A DNA stretch of 18,446 nucleotides from CAZHJA01 sp964532865 (GCA_964532865.1 CAZHJA010000012.1:1-18446); one strand, 5' to 3'; shown: positions 7,474 through 16,046, counted from the stretch's first letter. The notes: generated from the sequence alone by a model not told the origin. Numbers and translations: made by a program.

Positions 7474-8283
7474 ATGCAGCAACATGCAGTTCCACGTCAA
7501 ATAACAACATTTGAATTCAAGCTTATTGGCTTTTTAACTCTTAAGCAATTTATTTATCTTGTTTTGTTTTTTCCAGCTGCATATGTTGTTTATATGCTTT
7601 TTCCAATTCCAATATTAAATTATATTTTTGCTTTTGTTGTTGCCTTGTTTGGTATTGGCTTGGCATTTATTCCAATAAATGATCGTCCTCTTGATGTTTG
7701 GGTAATGAATTTTTTTTTAAGACTTCGCTCTCCTACTCAGTTTATATATAAAAAGCATGAAGAAACTCTTCATTTTTTAGATGATCTAGTTTTTGTATCT
7801 GATCCCCATAGAGTAATTGCACATATTGAATCAAAAAAGAAATTAGCTGAATATCTTGCAAAGACAAAACCACCAATAAAGAAAAGTAATATTAAACAAA
7901 ACATAACTAATCTTTTGCAAAATCCAAATATCATATTAAAAGCGCCCCAGAAAAAAGAACCTAAATCTACTTCAGCAGACAACACTACTTCTTCTCCACA
8001 ACTAAGTGAAAGAAAACCGTTTATTACAGGAGTTATAAAAAATCATAAAAACATTCCTCTTCCTGGAATTCTCATATACATTAAAGATGAAAAAGATACT
8101 GTTTTAAGACTTTTAAAAAGCAATCCACACGGCGTATTTGCAACCTTCAAGCCTCTTACTCCAGGGGAATACAAATTTGAAATAAAAGACCCAAAGAGCA
8201 CATACTTTTTTGATACAATAAATAATAAAACAGAAGAAAATAATCCACAGTCATTAGAATTTATTTCTAAAGAATTAATATAA
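7474..8283 (+). CDS. PrgI/VirB3-like protein with fused beta-sandwich domain
   Basis: A 269-residue inner-membrane component of a type IV secretion system. The first ~95 residues match the PrgI/VirB3 layout: QHAVPRQI start, two membrane segments at about 25-45 and 48-68, then DRPLDVWVMNFFLRLRSPTQFIYKK. A basic linker rich in Lys, Pro and Asn follows (about 120-180). The last ~85 residues form an extra domain with the pattern TGVIKNHKNIPLPGILIYI, then SNPHGVFATFKPLTPGEYKFEI, as in carboxypeptidase-regulatory-like beta-sandwiches. PrgI proteins are normally about 100-130 residues, so this is a fusion. It starts the operon and its stop overlaps the next start by one base (TAATG), implying coupling. 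PrgI identity is confident; the role of the extra domain is unknown. Confidence 0.8.
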   Translation: MQQHAVPRQITTFEFKLIGFLTLKQFIYLVLFFPAAYVVYMLFPIPILNYIFAFVVALFGIGLAFIPINDRPLDVWVMNFFLRLRSPTQFIYKKHEETLHFLDDLVFVSDPHRVIAHIESKKKLAEYLAKTKPPIKKSNIKQNITNLLQNPNIILKAPQKKEPKSTSADNTTSSPQLSERKPFITGVIKNHKNIPLPGILIYIKDEKDTVLRLLKSNPHGVFATFKPLTPGEYKFEIKDPKSTYFFDTINNKTEENNPQSLEFISKELI

Positions 8284-8942
8284 TGGGAGCAAAAAAACCA
8301 ACATCACCGGTAAAATCATCAACTCAATTATTTACTGAAATTGAGGAAATAAAAGACGACATACTACTTCTTAAAAACCATTCTGCGGCAACAATAATAG
8401 AAGTGGGGGCAGTTAATTTTTGGCTTCTTTCTCAAGAAGAGCAGTCTTCTATTATTTATGCATATTCTGGTCTTTTAAACTCTCTTTCTTTTCCTACTCA
8501 AATATTGATTTTGTCAAAAAAAATGAATATTTCCTCTTATTTAGACTATTTATCAGATAAAGCAAATTTAAAACAGCAAAATGAACTTATGAAAAAGCGC
8601 TTACAAAGCTACAGAGAATTTATTAAAACAATAGTTAAAAAAAATACTGTTATGGAAAAAAGGTTTTTCTTTGTTATTCCTTTTTCACCTCTTGAGCTTG
8701 GCGTATCAGGTACAAGTACTCAAAAACTTAATAAGGAATATATTATTAGCAGGGCAAAAACATCTCTTTACCCCAAGCGCGATCATTTAACAAGGCTTAT
8801 TTCAAAAATTGGACTTAGTGCAACAATTATGCAAAAACAAGAAATAACAGAGCTTTTTTACAATCTATACAACCCATCAGCAACTGGAGAAAAACTTGCA
8901 ACAATTGACAGTTATACAGACACAGTATTAACTAACGGATAA
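8283..8942 (+). CDS. VirB4 N-terminal-like secretion protein
   Basis: A 219-residue protein without a membrane segment. The sequence EIKDDILLLKNHSAATIIEVGAVNFWLLSQEEQSSIIYAY, followed by LLNSLSFPTQILILSKKMNISSYL, is the pattern of the N-terminal domain of VirB4/TraC-type ATPases, encoded here as a separate polypeptide. A helical stretch (about 95-125) and a beta segment (RFFFVIPFSPLELG) follow. No Walker motif is present, so it has no ATPase activity of its own. It overlaps the PrgI stop by one base and ends 6 nt before the VirB4 gene, so a complex with those two products is likely. Its start has no ribosome binding site, which fits termination-reinitiation. Assignment rests on pattern recognition. 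Confidence 0.65.
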   Translation: MGAKKPTSPVKSSTQLFTEIEEIKDDILLLKNHSAATIIEVGAVNFWLLSQEEQSSIIYAYSGLLNSLSFPTQILILSKKMNISSYLDYLSDKANLKQQNELMKKRLQSYREFIKTIVKKNTVMEKRFFFVIPFSPLELGVSGTSTQKLNKEYIISRAKTSLYPKRDHLTRLISKIGLSATIMQKQEITELFYNLYNPSATGEKLATIDSYTDTVLTNG

Positions 8943-8948
8943 AAAAAT

Positions 8949-10700
8949 ATGTTTGGACTTGGCAAAACAAAAAAAACAGATAAACAGGCACAAACAGATG
9001 CAAATAATAATGTAGCTAATTTTATATCAAAAGGCTCTGTTTCAATAAAAGATCTTGTAGCCCCCTCTTTTATTGAGGTTGACTTTAATCATTTAAAAAT
9101 AGATCAAAGATATTATAAAACATTTTATGTTGTTGGATACCCACGATATGTAAATGCAAACTGGCTTCACTCGCTTATTACCTTTGATCATCCTCTATAT
9201 ATTTCAATGTATATTTATCCAGCAGAATCTAAAAATGTCTTAAGTGATTTAAAAAGAAAAATTGCAGAGATGGAAGCTACAATTGAAAATCAAATGAAAG
9301 CTGGAAAGGTGGTTGATCCTATAGTGCAAGTTGCTCTGGATGATGCATTAGCCCTACAAGTGGAGCTTGCAAAAGGGGCAGAAAGATTCTTTCAATTTGC
9401 TCTTTACATTACAATACCTGCTGATGATTTAAAGGAGCTTGAACAAGTTTCAAAAGAAGTAAAATCTAATCTTGGATCTCTTATGATTGTTGCAAAACAA
9501 GCAACTCTTCAAATGGAAGAGGGATTTAAATCAACGCTTCCTATGTTTTACGACAAGCTTGCAGTATGGAGAAATATGGACACTACGGCGCTTGGAATGA
9601 CATTTCCCTTTGCCACATCGTCTCTTACTAGAAATGAGGGTATATTATATGGTACAAACCAGCATGACGGCAGCTTAATAATATTTGATCGCTTTACTTT
9701 AGAAAATGCAAACTCAGTAATACTGGGAAAGTCAGGAGGAGGAAAAAGCTTTTTAGTAAAACTTGAAGCTCTTCGTCTTTTAATGATGGGAGAGGATGTA
9801 ATTATTATTGATCCTGAAAATGAATATAAAAGGCTGTGTGAAACATCAGGTGGTGAATTTATTGTATTTTCTAGTGTTTCTCAATATAAAATTAATCCAT
9901 TTGATCTTCCAAAAACAAACATACAGGCTGATGAGCTTTCAAATAAAATATTAGATCTTCACTCATTAATGAGAGTAATAATGGGAGATCTTACTCCATC
10001 TCAAGACGCACTTCTTGACAGGGCCCTTGTTTTAACATATCAGCAAAAAGGCATAACACAGGATCCTGAAACATATAAAAAAGAGCCTCCTCTACTTGAG
10101 GATTTGTATAAGGTATTTTTAGGAATGGAAACTCCTGAGGCAAGAGAACTTGCAGATAGATTGGAAAAGTTTGTTAAAGGCTCTGCTGCCGGAATATTTA
10201 ATCATAAATCTACATTTGATATTCAAAATCCATTTACAGTATTTGGTATAAGGGATCTTGAAGAAAATCTTAGGCCCGTTGCTATGTATATTGTTTTAGA
10301 CTATGTTTGGAATATAATAAGAAGGGAGCCAAAAAAACGCATACTTATTGTAGATGAAGCTTGGTATTTAATTAAGCAAAAAGACTCAGGAGCATATCTT
10401 CACAGCTTTGCAAAAAGAGCAAGAAAATACAAACTTGGCCTTACAACAATTACACAAGACGTTGAAGATTTCTTAGCAACTAGTGAAGGAAAAGCAATTA
10501 TTACAAATTCAAGTCTACAAATAATATTAAAACAATCAACAGCAGCAATTGAAGAAATTACAAAAACTTTTTATCTTACAGGAGGAGAAAAGCATTTTCT
10601 TTTGTCTGCTGGAGTTGGAGAAGGGCTTTTCTTTGCTGGACATACTCATGTAGGATTTAAAGTAATTGCGTCTGAAGAAGAAAAGGGATTAATTGAATAA
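8949..10700 (+). CDS. VirB4-like type IV secretion ATPase
   Basis: A 583-residue cytoplasmic motor that powers assembly of, or transport through, a type IV secretion machine. Residues ~20-230 are the VirB4 N-terminal domain with a coiled-coil-like insert (LKRKIAEMEATIENQMKAG). The ATPase core has Walker A GKSGGGKS at about 260-267, then IIDPENEYKRL, and Walker B RILIVDEAWYLI with D469/E470. Next come KRARKYKLGLTTITQDVEDFL and the C-terminal TGGEKHFLLSAGVGEGLFFAG, which fit VirB4/TraC/TraE proteins. All motifs are intact. No Shine-Dalgarno site precedes the ATG, only an A-rich tract. It belongs to the PrgI operon; the matching coupling ATPase is on the other strand at 1559-3913. Confidence 0.92.
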   Translation: MFGLGKTKKTDKQAQTDANNNVANFISKGSVSIKDLVAPSFIEVDFNHLKIDQRYYKTFYVVGYPRYVNANWLHSLITFDHPLYISMYIYPAESKNVLSDLKRKIAEMEATIENQMKAGKVVDPIVQVALDDALALQVELAKGAERFFQFALYITIPADDLKELEQVSKEVKSNLGSLMIVAKQATLQMEEGFKSTLPMFYDKLAVWRNMDTTALGMTFPFATSSLTRNEGILYGTNQHDGSLIIFDRFTLENANSVILGKSGGGKSFLVKLEALRLLMMGEDVIIIDPENEYKRLCETSGGEFIVFSSVSQYKINPFDLPKTNIQADELSNKILDLHSLMRVIMGDLTPSQDALLDRALVLTYQQKGITQDPETYKKEPPLLEDLYKVFLGMETPEARELADRLEKFVKGSAAGIFNHKSTFDIQNPFTVFGIRDLEENLRPVAMYIVLDYVWNIIRREPKKRILIVDEAWYLIKQKDSGAYLHSFAKRARKYKLGLTTITQDVEDFLATSEGKAIITNSSLQIILKQSTAAIEEITKTFYLTGGEKHFLLSAGVGEGLFFAGHTHVGFKVIASEEEKGLIE

Positions 10701-10716
10701 TTAAAAGAATAATAAA

Positions 10717-10824
10717 ATGCCTGAGAAGATAAATAAAAAATATGTTTTTATAATACTTTCTCTTATACTCCTTTTATTTGTTTCTTTAGTTGTATATTTA
10801 TTACTTAAATCCACTACATATTAA
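10717..10824 (+). CDS. 35-residue single-helix membrane protein
   Basis: A short open frame of 35 codons, MPEKINKKY followed by an unbroken hydrophobic run (VFIILSLILLLFVSLVVYLLL) and the tail KSTTY. A basic N-terminus before the helix predicts N-in/C-out orientation. It lies 16 bp after virB4 in the same direction, inside what would otherwise be a 189-bp gap. No Shine-Dalgarno site is seen. The clear helix and its position favour a real small component of the secretion machine, but at this length conservation is needed as proof. Confidence 0.5.
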   Translation: MPEKINKKYVFIILSLILLLFVSLVVYLLLKSTTY

Positions 10825-10851
10825 AGTGTTTGGGTTGGTTTTTACGTCATG

Positions 10852-10880
10852 TTGATTGTTTGTGATTTTTTTGATATTTT
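10852..10880 (+). promoter_or_regulatory. Promoter of the surface-protein genes
   Basis: TTGATT (10852-10857), a 17-bp spacer, then TATTTT (10875-10880). The -10 ends 9 nt before GTG 10890, so the transcript would be leaderless or nearly so. This could drive the two surface-protein genes apart from the upstream ATPase genes. The region is T-rich, so chance matches are possible. Confidence 0.4.
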
Positions 10881-10889
10881 TAAATTATT

Positions 10890-12545
10890 GTGACAAAGAA
10901 AACAGCGTTTATTGTCTTAACAACTCTTTTTTTAATATTAGTAAGTTTATTAAGTGTTAATTTTGCTTTAGCTCAAGATGGTTCGGAAAATCTTGAAACT
11001 TGTTTTAAATATTATGATTATGCTAAAGTAAAAGTTAATTTAAATCCTGATAAAAGTGAATATTCTCCAAATAGAATTGTTAACTTGTCTGGAACAATTG
11101 TCAACAGCAATACATTTCCAATAACAGATGTTGTGCTTTATGCCCATATAAAAAGAGTTAATCAAGATACACAATCGTTTCTAAATAATGGCAATTATTT
11201 AATAGATAGAGTAACTCTAAAAAAAGACATTAATTTAATGCCTAATGAAACCAAACACATTAAAACGCAAATTCTTATTAAAAAAAATTATCCTACTGGT
11301 TCATATATCGTCCAATACTATATTTTCTCCAAACAGGGTTTTCACTATAGTGGAAGACCATTTTTAGAGGAAGATACTGCTGGCAACTCATTTTTTTCCA
11401 TTATAAACGGCCAAAGTCCTGATGTATATTTTGATTTACAAAATTTTAAAGTTAATGGTAAGGCGCAAAATATAATAGAATTTTCAAACTCCTCTAATGA
11501 AACAAATTATAATTTTGAAGTCCCAATCATAGATAAAAGAAGTAATAAATCTGATTTGGATGTTAAAGTTACGTTTTTTTACTTTGAGGATGCTTTTGAC
11601 GATTTAATTCAAAAAACTGAAAATATTAAAGTAAAAGCCAATAACCCAATATTAAAAACAAAGCTTTCATTAACTTCCACTATATCAGGAGCATATGTAC
11701 TACTTGCAGAGATTAATTCTCCTGTTAAAAGTGTTTTAAAATATAGATTTATTAAAGATGGCTCAATAGCGTCTTATCTTAGAATGAATGATTTGGGAAT
11801 AACTGATTTTCCAGCATTAAAAACTTCAAGAGCATATGTTTGTTTTCATTCTCCTGCTAACTCTAATGCTCCAAATACCAAAATAGATCTTATTACTTAT
11901 GATAAAAACAAAAAGAAAATTGAAAGCAAGTCTATTGAAGATGCTTTTCCTCCTGAAGTACAGGCAATAAGTTTGTCGTTATCTAATGTGCCAACAAAAG
12001 ACAATTTCTATATTAAAGCTGTTTTTACAAACAGCAAAGACAAGCGCGAGATAACAAAACACTATCATAATGGTTTGTTTACCGACTCTCTCAAAGATAT
12101 TATTATTGACTATAATAAGAATCGTCCCAACATCCTTACAATTAAACTCATTAATATTGCAGGTCGTGAAATAAAAACAGGAGGATATATTGAAAGCTTA
12201 AGAATATTAGATTCTAAAGACAAGACTGTTCAGGAAAAATATGCTTTAAGCACAAAAGATCTTCCTTTAAATTTATCTAGTCTTAGTGCTGGTAAATATA
12301 CCGCTAAAGCTATTTCAGGAAAAATACAAAAAGAAAAAGAGTTTACAATATCTCAAGATATTAAAGAGGCACCTAAGGTTGAACCAGATGATAAAGACAC
12401 CGCGTTGTCTGATCAAAAACAAAAAGACAAATCAAAAAAAAGCTCTGAAATAGTAATGTTAATTATTGTTATTATTGTTTTAATAGTAGTAACTGTTTCT
12501 TTTATAATTTATCAAAAGAAAAAAAATAAAACTAATGAACTTTAA
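10890..12545 (+). CDS. Exported surface protein with C-terminal membrane anchor
   Basis: A 551-residue exported protein. The signal peptide is residues 1-28 (cleavage ALA/QDG). The N-terminal extracellular part (about 45-175) looks like a CARDB/Ig-type beta-sandwich (LNPDKSEYSPNRIVNLSGTIVNSNTFPITDVVLYAHI), and further beta-rich segments follow to about 485. A charged linker (PKVEPDDKDTALSDQKQKDK) leads to a single C-terminal transmembrane helix at about 519-542 and a basic tail (KKKNKTNEL). This is a type I membrane topology with a large outside domain. It starts with GTG 10890; no ATG fits the signal peptide. The end overlaps the next gene by 11 bp. It may be an outer part of the type IV secretion machine or an adhesin; function is inferred from context. 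Confidence 0.75.
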   Translation: MTKKTAFIVLTTLFLILVSLLSVNFALAQDGSENLETCFKYYDYAKVKVNLNPDKSEYSPNRIVNLSGTIVNSNTFPITDVVLYAHIKRVNQDTQSFLNNGNYLIDRVTLKKDINLMPNETKHIKTQILIKKNYPTGSYIVQYYIFSKQGFHYSGRPFLEEDTAGNSFFSIINGQSPDVYFDLQNFKVNGKAQNIIEFSNSSNETNYNFEVPIIDKRSNKSDLDVKVTFFYFEDAFDDLIQKTENIKVKANNPILKTKLSLTSTISGAYVLLAEINSPVKSVLKYRFIKDGSIASYLRMNDLGITDFPALKTSRAYVCFHSPANSNAPNTKIDLITYDKNKKKIESKSIEDAFPPEVQAISLSLSNVPTKDNFYIKAVFTNSKDKREITKHYHNGLFTDSLKDIIIDYNKNRPNILTIKLINIAGREIKTGGYIESLRILDSKDKTVQEKYALSTKDLPLNLSSLSAGKYTAKAISGKIQKEKEFTISQDIKEAPKVEPDDKDTALSDQKQKDKSKKSSEIVMLIIVIIVLIVVTVSFIIYQKKKNKTNEL

Positions 12546-14877
12546 ATATTTAAAATATTTATTAATAACAACATTCCTCTTTCTTTTTTCTATATTTTTC
12601 TATTTAAACAGTACTGAAGCAGAAATTGTTGTATTTAAAAGAAGTGGCCGATGCTATGATGTAACTTTAAATGAAAATTATTTAAAAATAACAAGCAATG
12701 GAACCTTTGGCGCAGCTTGTGATTCAACTATTGAAATTGTTGGTAATGGAGATTGGCAATTTCCAGATGGTACTTATGACACTCCCCCATACAGCTGGGG
12801 ACAAGATATATATTATCAGTACCATAAGGGCCGGGATGATTGGAACAGAGATATGTGGGTGGACACAAGCATAAACTGCAATCAACCTACATATGCCATA
12901 ACAAGCGACTTACCCTCATATATTTCTTTAATCAAGCAAGAAACAATTGATTCAACAGCCACTCAATATAATACTCCTCCTATTGTCCCCATAGCAGGCT
13001 ACGCATATAATATTTGGGACGCTAAACTACTACCAAATGGTAATAAATATTATTTTACTTCTGCAGACAACGCTCCAAAAGGTGAAAAGATTGTAATTAA
13101 TTTTGAAATGCAAACAAATTGTTCTCCTAAGGCAAAAATTTGTAGTCTTACAAAAAAAACCGAAGGTTATGAGGGTGGTGAAAAAGAGCCTAATTGTTTT
13201 GAGTCTCCTCGTCCTGTTGACGTTTATAAGCCCGTCAAAAAACAAGATTCGGATAGCCTAGAAAATTGTAAGTATTATACTAACCATGAAACGCCAATAA
13301 ACATTAATCCTCGCAAGTCTGCTGGCTCAATAGAACTTACTATTGGAGAGCCTTGTGTTACCCCCACTCCAGTATGGCAAGCTGAAGAAGGAATACCAAC
13401 AGCTGCACCACAACCCGGAAGTTCAACTACTGTAGGAACCTCAAATTATACATGGATGTGTCTTCATGCAGAAAAAACAGAAAATACTGGGGTAGATAAT
13501 AGAGAGGTGGCATTATCTGGTGCAAGGTTTCCTATTGATAAAGAAATATATATAGTGGGGTGTATTGAGGTTGATGGAGAGTTTAAATGTACAACAGGAA
13601 ATGAGAATGCTTCTAAGCTTGGTCTTTCAGAAAGTATTACAGAGTATGATTTTAATGTAATAACAAATAGTGGGGTAAACCCAATTACAATAACAGATGG
13701 TTCAACGCTCTTGTCTTCTGAAAGTCCTATTATTGCAACAAGTAAAACTAATGACACGATAAACCATGTATTTTACGCTGTATATAAAAAAGAAAGTGAA
13801 CATGAAACAGGAGAAAGTTCTACTTTGCATTATGATCAATTAGATTTTGGCACAGCAGAAGTTAAATGTATTACAGTAAGATGGGATCCATATGGAAGAG
13901 TATTTGATTCAAAAAGTCTGGAGCCAATGTCTGGCGTTACAATAACACTTCTTGATAAAAATAAAGATAAGGTAAGCATACCAGGGTTAACAAATCCTTT
14001 AAAAACAAATAAAGCAGGATTTTTTAGCTTTTATGTTCCTGATGGGGATTATGTCTTAAAACCTATTCCTCCACTTACCTATTCTTTTTCTTCTTCCCCC
14101 CAACTTAACTTAAACTATATGCGCGCATATTCTAATCTTTATGCACCAGACAATGTAATAAGACAAAGAGGAGCTCCTGTGCATATTGATATACCTTTTG
14201 ATCCTGGGAAAAATACTCCTACAACATCTACTCCTGTATCTATTTCATTTAACGCGCTTCCTGACAATAATGAAAATACTACCAAAGTAGTAGGACAAGT
14301 ATCACATCCTTTAACCTTAGTTAGTATTAAGCAGAAGGGTGAGGAAATAATAAACGTGCAAGCTGATGAGTTTGGATATTATGAGGTGGAGATTAATAAT
14401 AAAGATATTGATGTAAATGAACCTCTTACTCCAGTTTTTACTAAGGTAGATCTTACACAACAAGAAGAAGGACAAACTACAAAGGCACTAGCTTCCAACA
14501 ATATATTAGGCATATCTACAGAAAACACGCTAATAGCAAAAGTGTTTAATTTCATATCTTTAGTTTTTAATAATAATAAGAACAAAGAAGATTCTTCCTC
14601 TTCCTCCTCAGTTGCAGGAGAGTCTATATATATTCCTCCTAGTAGTTTAAAAGGGTATGTGTATGATAAACAAGGGAATGTTGTAAAGAATGCTAGAATA
14701 GACATTATTCTTTCTATGTCTGATAAGGTATATAACTCTATAACTTCATCGGATAATGGATATATATTAGTTTCAGATGGGTATCTTCCAGTATTTGATT
14801 ATTATCTTCTAGTGCATCCTAAAGGACAAAGTGCCTTTAAGATAGGTATGGGTGAGTTTTTAAGTGAGAATAAATAG
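12535..14877 (+). CDS. Large secreted protein with carboxypeptidase-regulatory-like repeats
   Basis: A 780-residue exported protein. The signal peptide is about residues 1-29 (cleavage near TEA/EIV). The first ~450 residues are unrecognised, rich in Asn, Thr, Pro and aromatics, with 12 cysteines likely in disulfides. A carboxypeptidase-regulatory-like beta-sandwich follows at about 454-505 (GRVFDSKSLEPMSGVTITLLD, ending PDGDYVLKP). Two weaker copies lie near 584-640 and 703-765 (GYVYDKQGNVVKNARIDIIL). A moderately hydrophobic segment and a Ser-rich spacer (about 655-694) separate the last two. No C-terminal anchor or LPxTG is present, so it may stay attached through its partner. It overlaps the upstream surface-protein gene by 11 bp, implying coupled translation. 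Probably a cell-surface structural protein or adhesin of the secretion locus. Confidence 0.75.
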   Translation: MNFKYLKYLLITTFLFLFSIFFYLNSTEAEIVVFKRSGRCYDVTLNENYLKITSNGTFGAACDSTIEIVGNGDWQFPDGTYDTPPYSWGQDIYYQYHKGRDDWNRDMWVDTSINCNQPTYAITSDLPSYISLIKQETIDSTATQYNTPPIVPIAGYAYNIWDAKLLPNGNKYYFTSADNAPKGEKIVINFEMQTNCSPKAKICSLTKKTEGYEGGEKEPNCFESPRPVDVYKPVKKQDSDSLENCKYYTNHETPININPRKSAGSIELTIGEPCVTPTPVWQAEEGIPTAAPQPGSSTTVGTSNYTWMCLHAEKTENTGVDNREVALSGARFPIDKEIYIVGCIEVDGEFKCTTGNENASKLGLSESITEYDFNVITNSGVNPITITDGSTLLSSESPIIATSKTNDTINHVFYAVYKKESEHETGESSTLHYDQLDFGTAEVKCITVRWDPYGRVFDSKSLEPMSGVTITLLDKNKDKVSIPGLTNPLKTNKAGFFSFYVPDGDYVLKPIPPLTYSFSSSPQLNLNYMRAYSNLYAPDNVIRQRGAPVHIDIPFDPGKNTPTTSTPVSISFNALPDNNENTTKVVGQVSHPLTLVSIKQKGEEIINVQADEFGYYEVEINNKDIDVNEPLTPVFTKVDLTQQEEGQTTKALASNNILGISTENTLIAKVFNFISLVFNNNKNKEDSSSSSSVAGESIYIPPSSLKGYVYDKQGNVVKNARIDIILSMSDKVYNSITSSDNGYILVSDGYLPVFDYYLLVHPKGQSAFKIGMGEFLSENK

Positions 14878-14879
14878 GC

Positions 14880-15953
14880 TTACCTATATGTAACGGGTCT
14901 TACTTTTTGAGGAAGAATAAGACTCATTCTTCTTTCTTTTACAATAATTCTTTCGACAAATATTTTTACTTTTTGTCCTATTTTAAAATTTTCCTCTCCT
15001 GTAAGTTTACTAATGTGTATTAAGCCTTCTATCCCCGGCTCAAGCTTAACAAAATATCCATATCTTTCTTTTCTAATAATCTCGCCTTCTGCCTCTTTTT
15101 CTTTAGGATATTTTTTTTCAATATCTTTCCATGGATCGTTTGTAAGTCTTTTAAGAGAAAGGTTTAATTTAAGATCTGTTGGGTTTTTTTCTACAACCAT
15201 AACATCAACTGTTTCTCCTGTTCTTAAATAATTTTTTGCATTACTTACTTTTTCCCAAGAAACTTCAGACATATGAATAAGGCCCTCAACTCCTTCAACC
15301 TCACAAAATGCCCCAAATTCCGAAACTCCTAATATTTTTGCTTTATATTTCTCTCCTTTTTTTATTTTCTCAAACTTCTCCTTTAGATCTTTTTGAGATA
15401 TTTTTAATACTGATGCTTTTTGTGATACTACAAGCCTATTTTTCTCCTTGTTTACTTCAAGTATTTTTACTTTTATTTTTTTTCCATTAAGTTTTTCAGG
15501 AGAGGTTAAATAATCTCCTGTTAATTGAATCTTGGGTATCACTCCTCTTATACCCATAAAGTCAACAAAAACTCCTCCTTTTCCAAATTCTCCACAAACA
15601 ACCTCTATTTCTTCTTCTTTTTCTTTTTTTTCAACTAGTATTTCCCATTTGCCTTTTTCAAAAAACTTTTGTAAGGAAAGAACGGGGTATCCGTTCTTAG
15701 ACTCTTCCGATATTATTCTACTCCTTAATATGGCGCCCTTTTTAAAATACGGAAGGTATGTTGAAATGTCTTTTAGCTCCCTTTCTCCCAAAACCGCATT
15801 AGCTTTTCCTCCTATATCAAAAATAACTCCTTTTTTTGAAAAAGATACTATTTTGGCGTCAATGTCTTCTCCTTTTTTTATAGGCACTATTTTTTGTTTT
15901 TCAAGAAGCTCTGCCATTAAGTCTTGAGTTTTATTATTGTCTTTTTTTAGCAT
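14880..15953 (-). CDS. rpsA: Ribosomal protein S1 (four S1 domains)
   Basis: A 357-residue RNA-binding protein that helps load mRNA on the 30S subunit. Four S1 OB-fold domains are seen at about residues 20-85, 98-165, 198-268 and 285-349. The third has the classic ILGVSEFGAFCEVEGVEGLIHMSEVS and the fourth RYGYFVKLEPGIEGLIHISKL. The first two are more divergent. Escherichia coli S1 has six domains; shorter four-domain forms are usual elsewhere. Its AAGGAG, 8 nt before ATG 15953, is the best Shine-Dalgarno site in the window, unlike most neighbours. It is divergent from the Xer-like gene and ends 2 bp from the convergent surface-protein gene. A different S1-repeat protein is possible, but ribosomal S1 is most likely. 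Confidence 0.85.
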   Translation of the reverse strand: MLKKDNNKTQDLMAELLEKQKIVPIKKGEDIDAKIVSFSKKGVIFDIGGKANAVLGERELKDISTYLPYFKKGAILRSRIISEESKNGYPVLSLQKFFEKGKWEILVEKKEKEEEIEVVCGEFGKGGVFVDFMGIRGVIPKIQLTGDYLTSPEKLNGKKIKVKILEVNKEKNRLVVSQKASVLKISQKDLKEKFEKIKKGEKYKAKILGVSEFGAFCEVEGVEGLIHMSEVSWEKVSNAKNYLRTGETVDVMVVEKNPTDLKLNLSLKRLTNDPWKDIEKKYPKEKEAEGEIIRKERYGYFVKLEPGIEGLIHISKLTGEENFKIGQKVKIFVERIIVKERRMSLILPQKVRPVTYR

Positions 15954-15965
15954 TCAAAATACTCC

Positions 15966-15983
15966 TTCTTACATATGTAAGAA
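15966..15983. promoter_or_regulatory. 18-bp perfect palindrome at the S1 start site
   Basis: TTCTTACATATGTAAGAA is a perfect palindrome without a spacer. It lies between the predicted S1 -10 (15989-15994) and the S1 Shine-Dalgarno site, covering the expected first bases of the transcript. This fits an operator for a dimeric repressor, or a 5' hairpin in the mRNA, perhaps for autogenous control of S1. Confidence 0.55.
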
Positions 15984-15988
15984 CCTTT

Positions 15989-16017
15989 ATCTTACCAAAA
16001 CATTCTAAAAAAAACAA
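15989..16017 (-). promoter_or_regulatory. Promoter of the S1 gene
   Basis: On the minus strand TTGTTT (16017-16012), a 17-bp spacer, then TAAGAT (15994-15989). The expected start near 15982 falls on the palindrome, leaving a leader of about 29 nt with AAGGAG. The -35 adjoins the -35 of the divergent Xer-like gene at 16018. Confidence 0.5.
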
Positions 16018-16046
16018 TTGATATTTGTAAAATCAAATGATATATT
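16018..16046 (+). promoter_or_regulatory. Promoter of the Xer-like gene
   Basis: TTGATA (16018-16023), a 17-bp spacer, then TATATT (16041-16046). The -10 ends 10 nt before ATG 16057, so the leader would be about 3-4 nt. The promoter is back-to-back with that of the S1 gene. Confidence 0.5.

Noticed and set aside
13464..13757. Open frames of 70-130 codons on the opposite strand inside large genes (also 14379-14705, 16479-16838, 15532-15927)
   Set aside because: They lie entirely within well-supported genes, have no recognisable domain or start signal, and their composition mirrors the coding strand.
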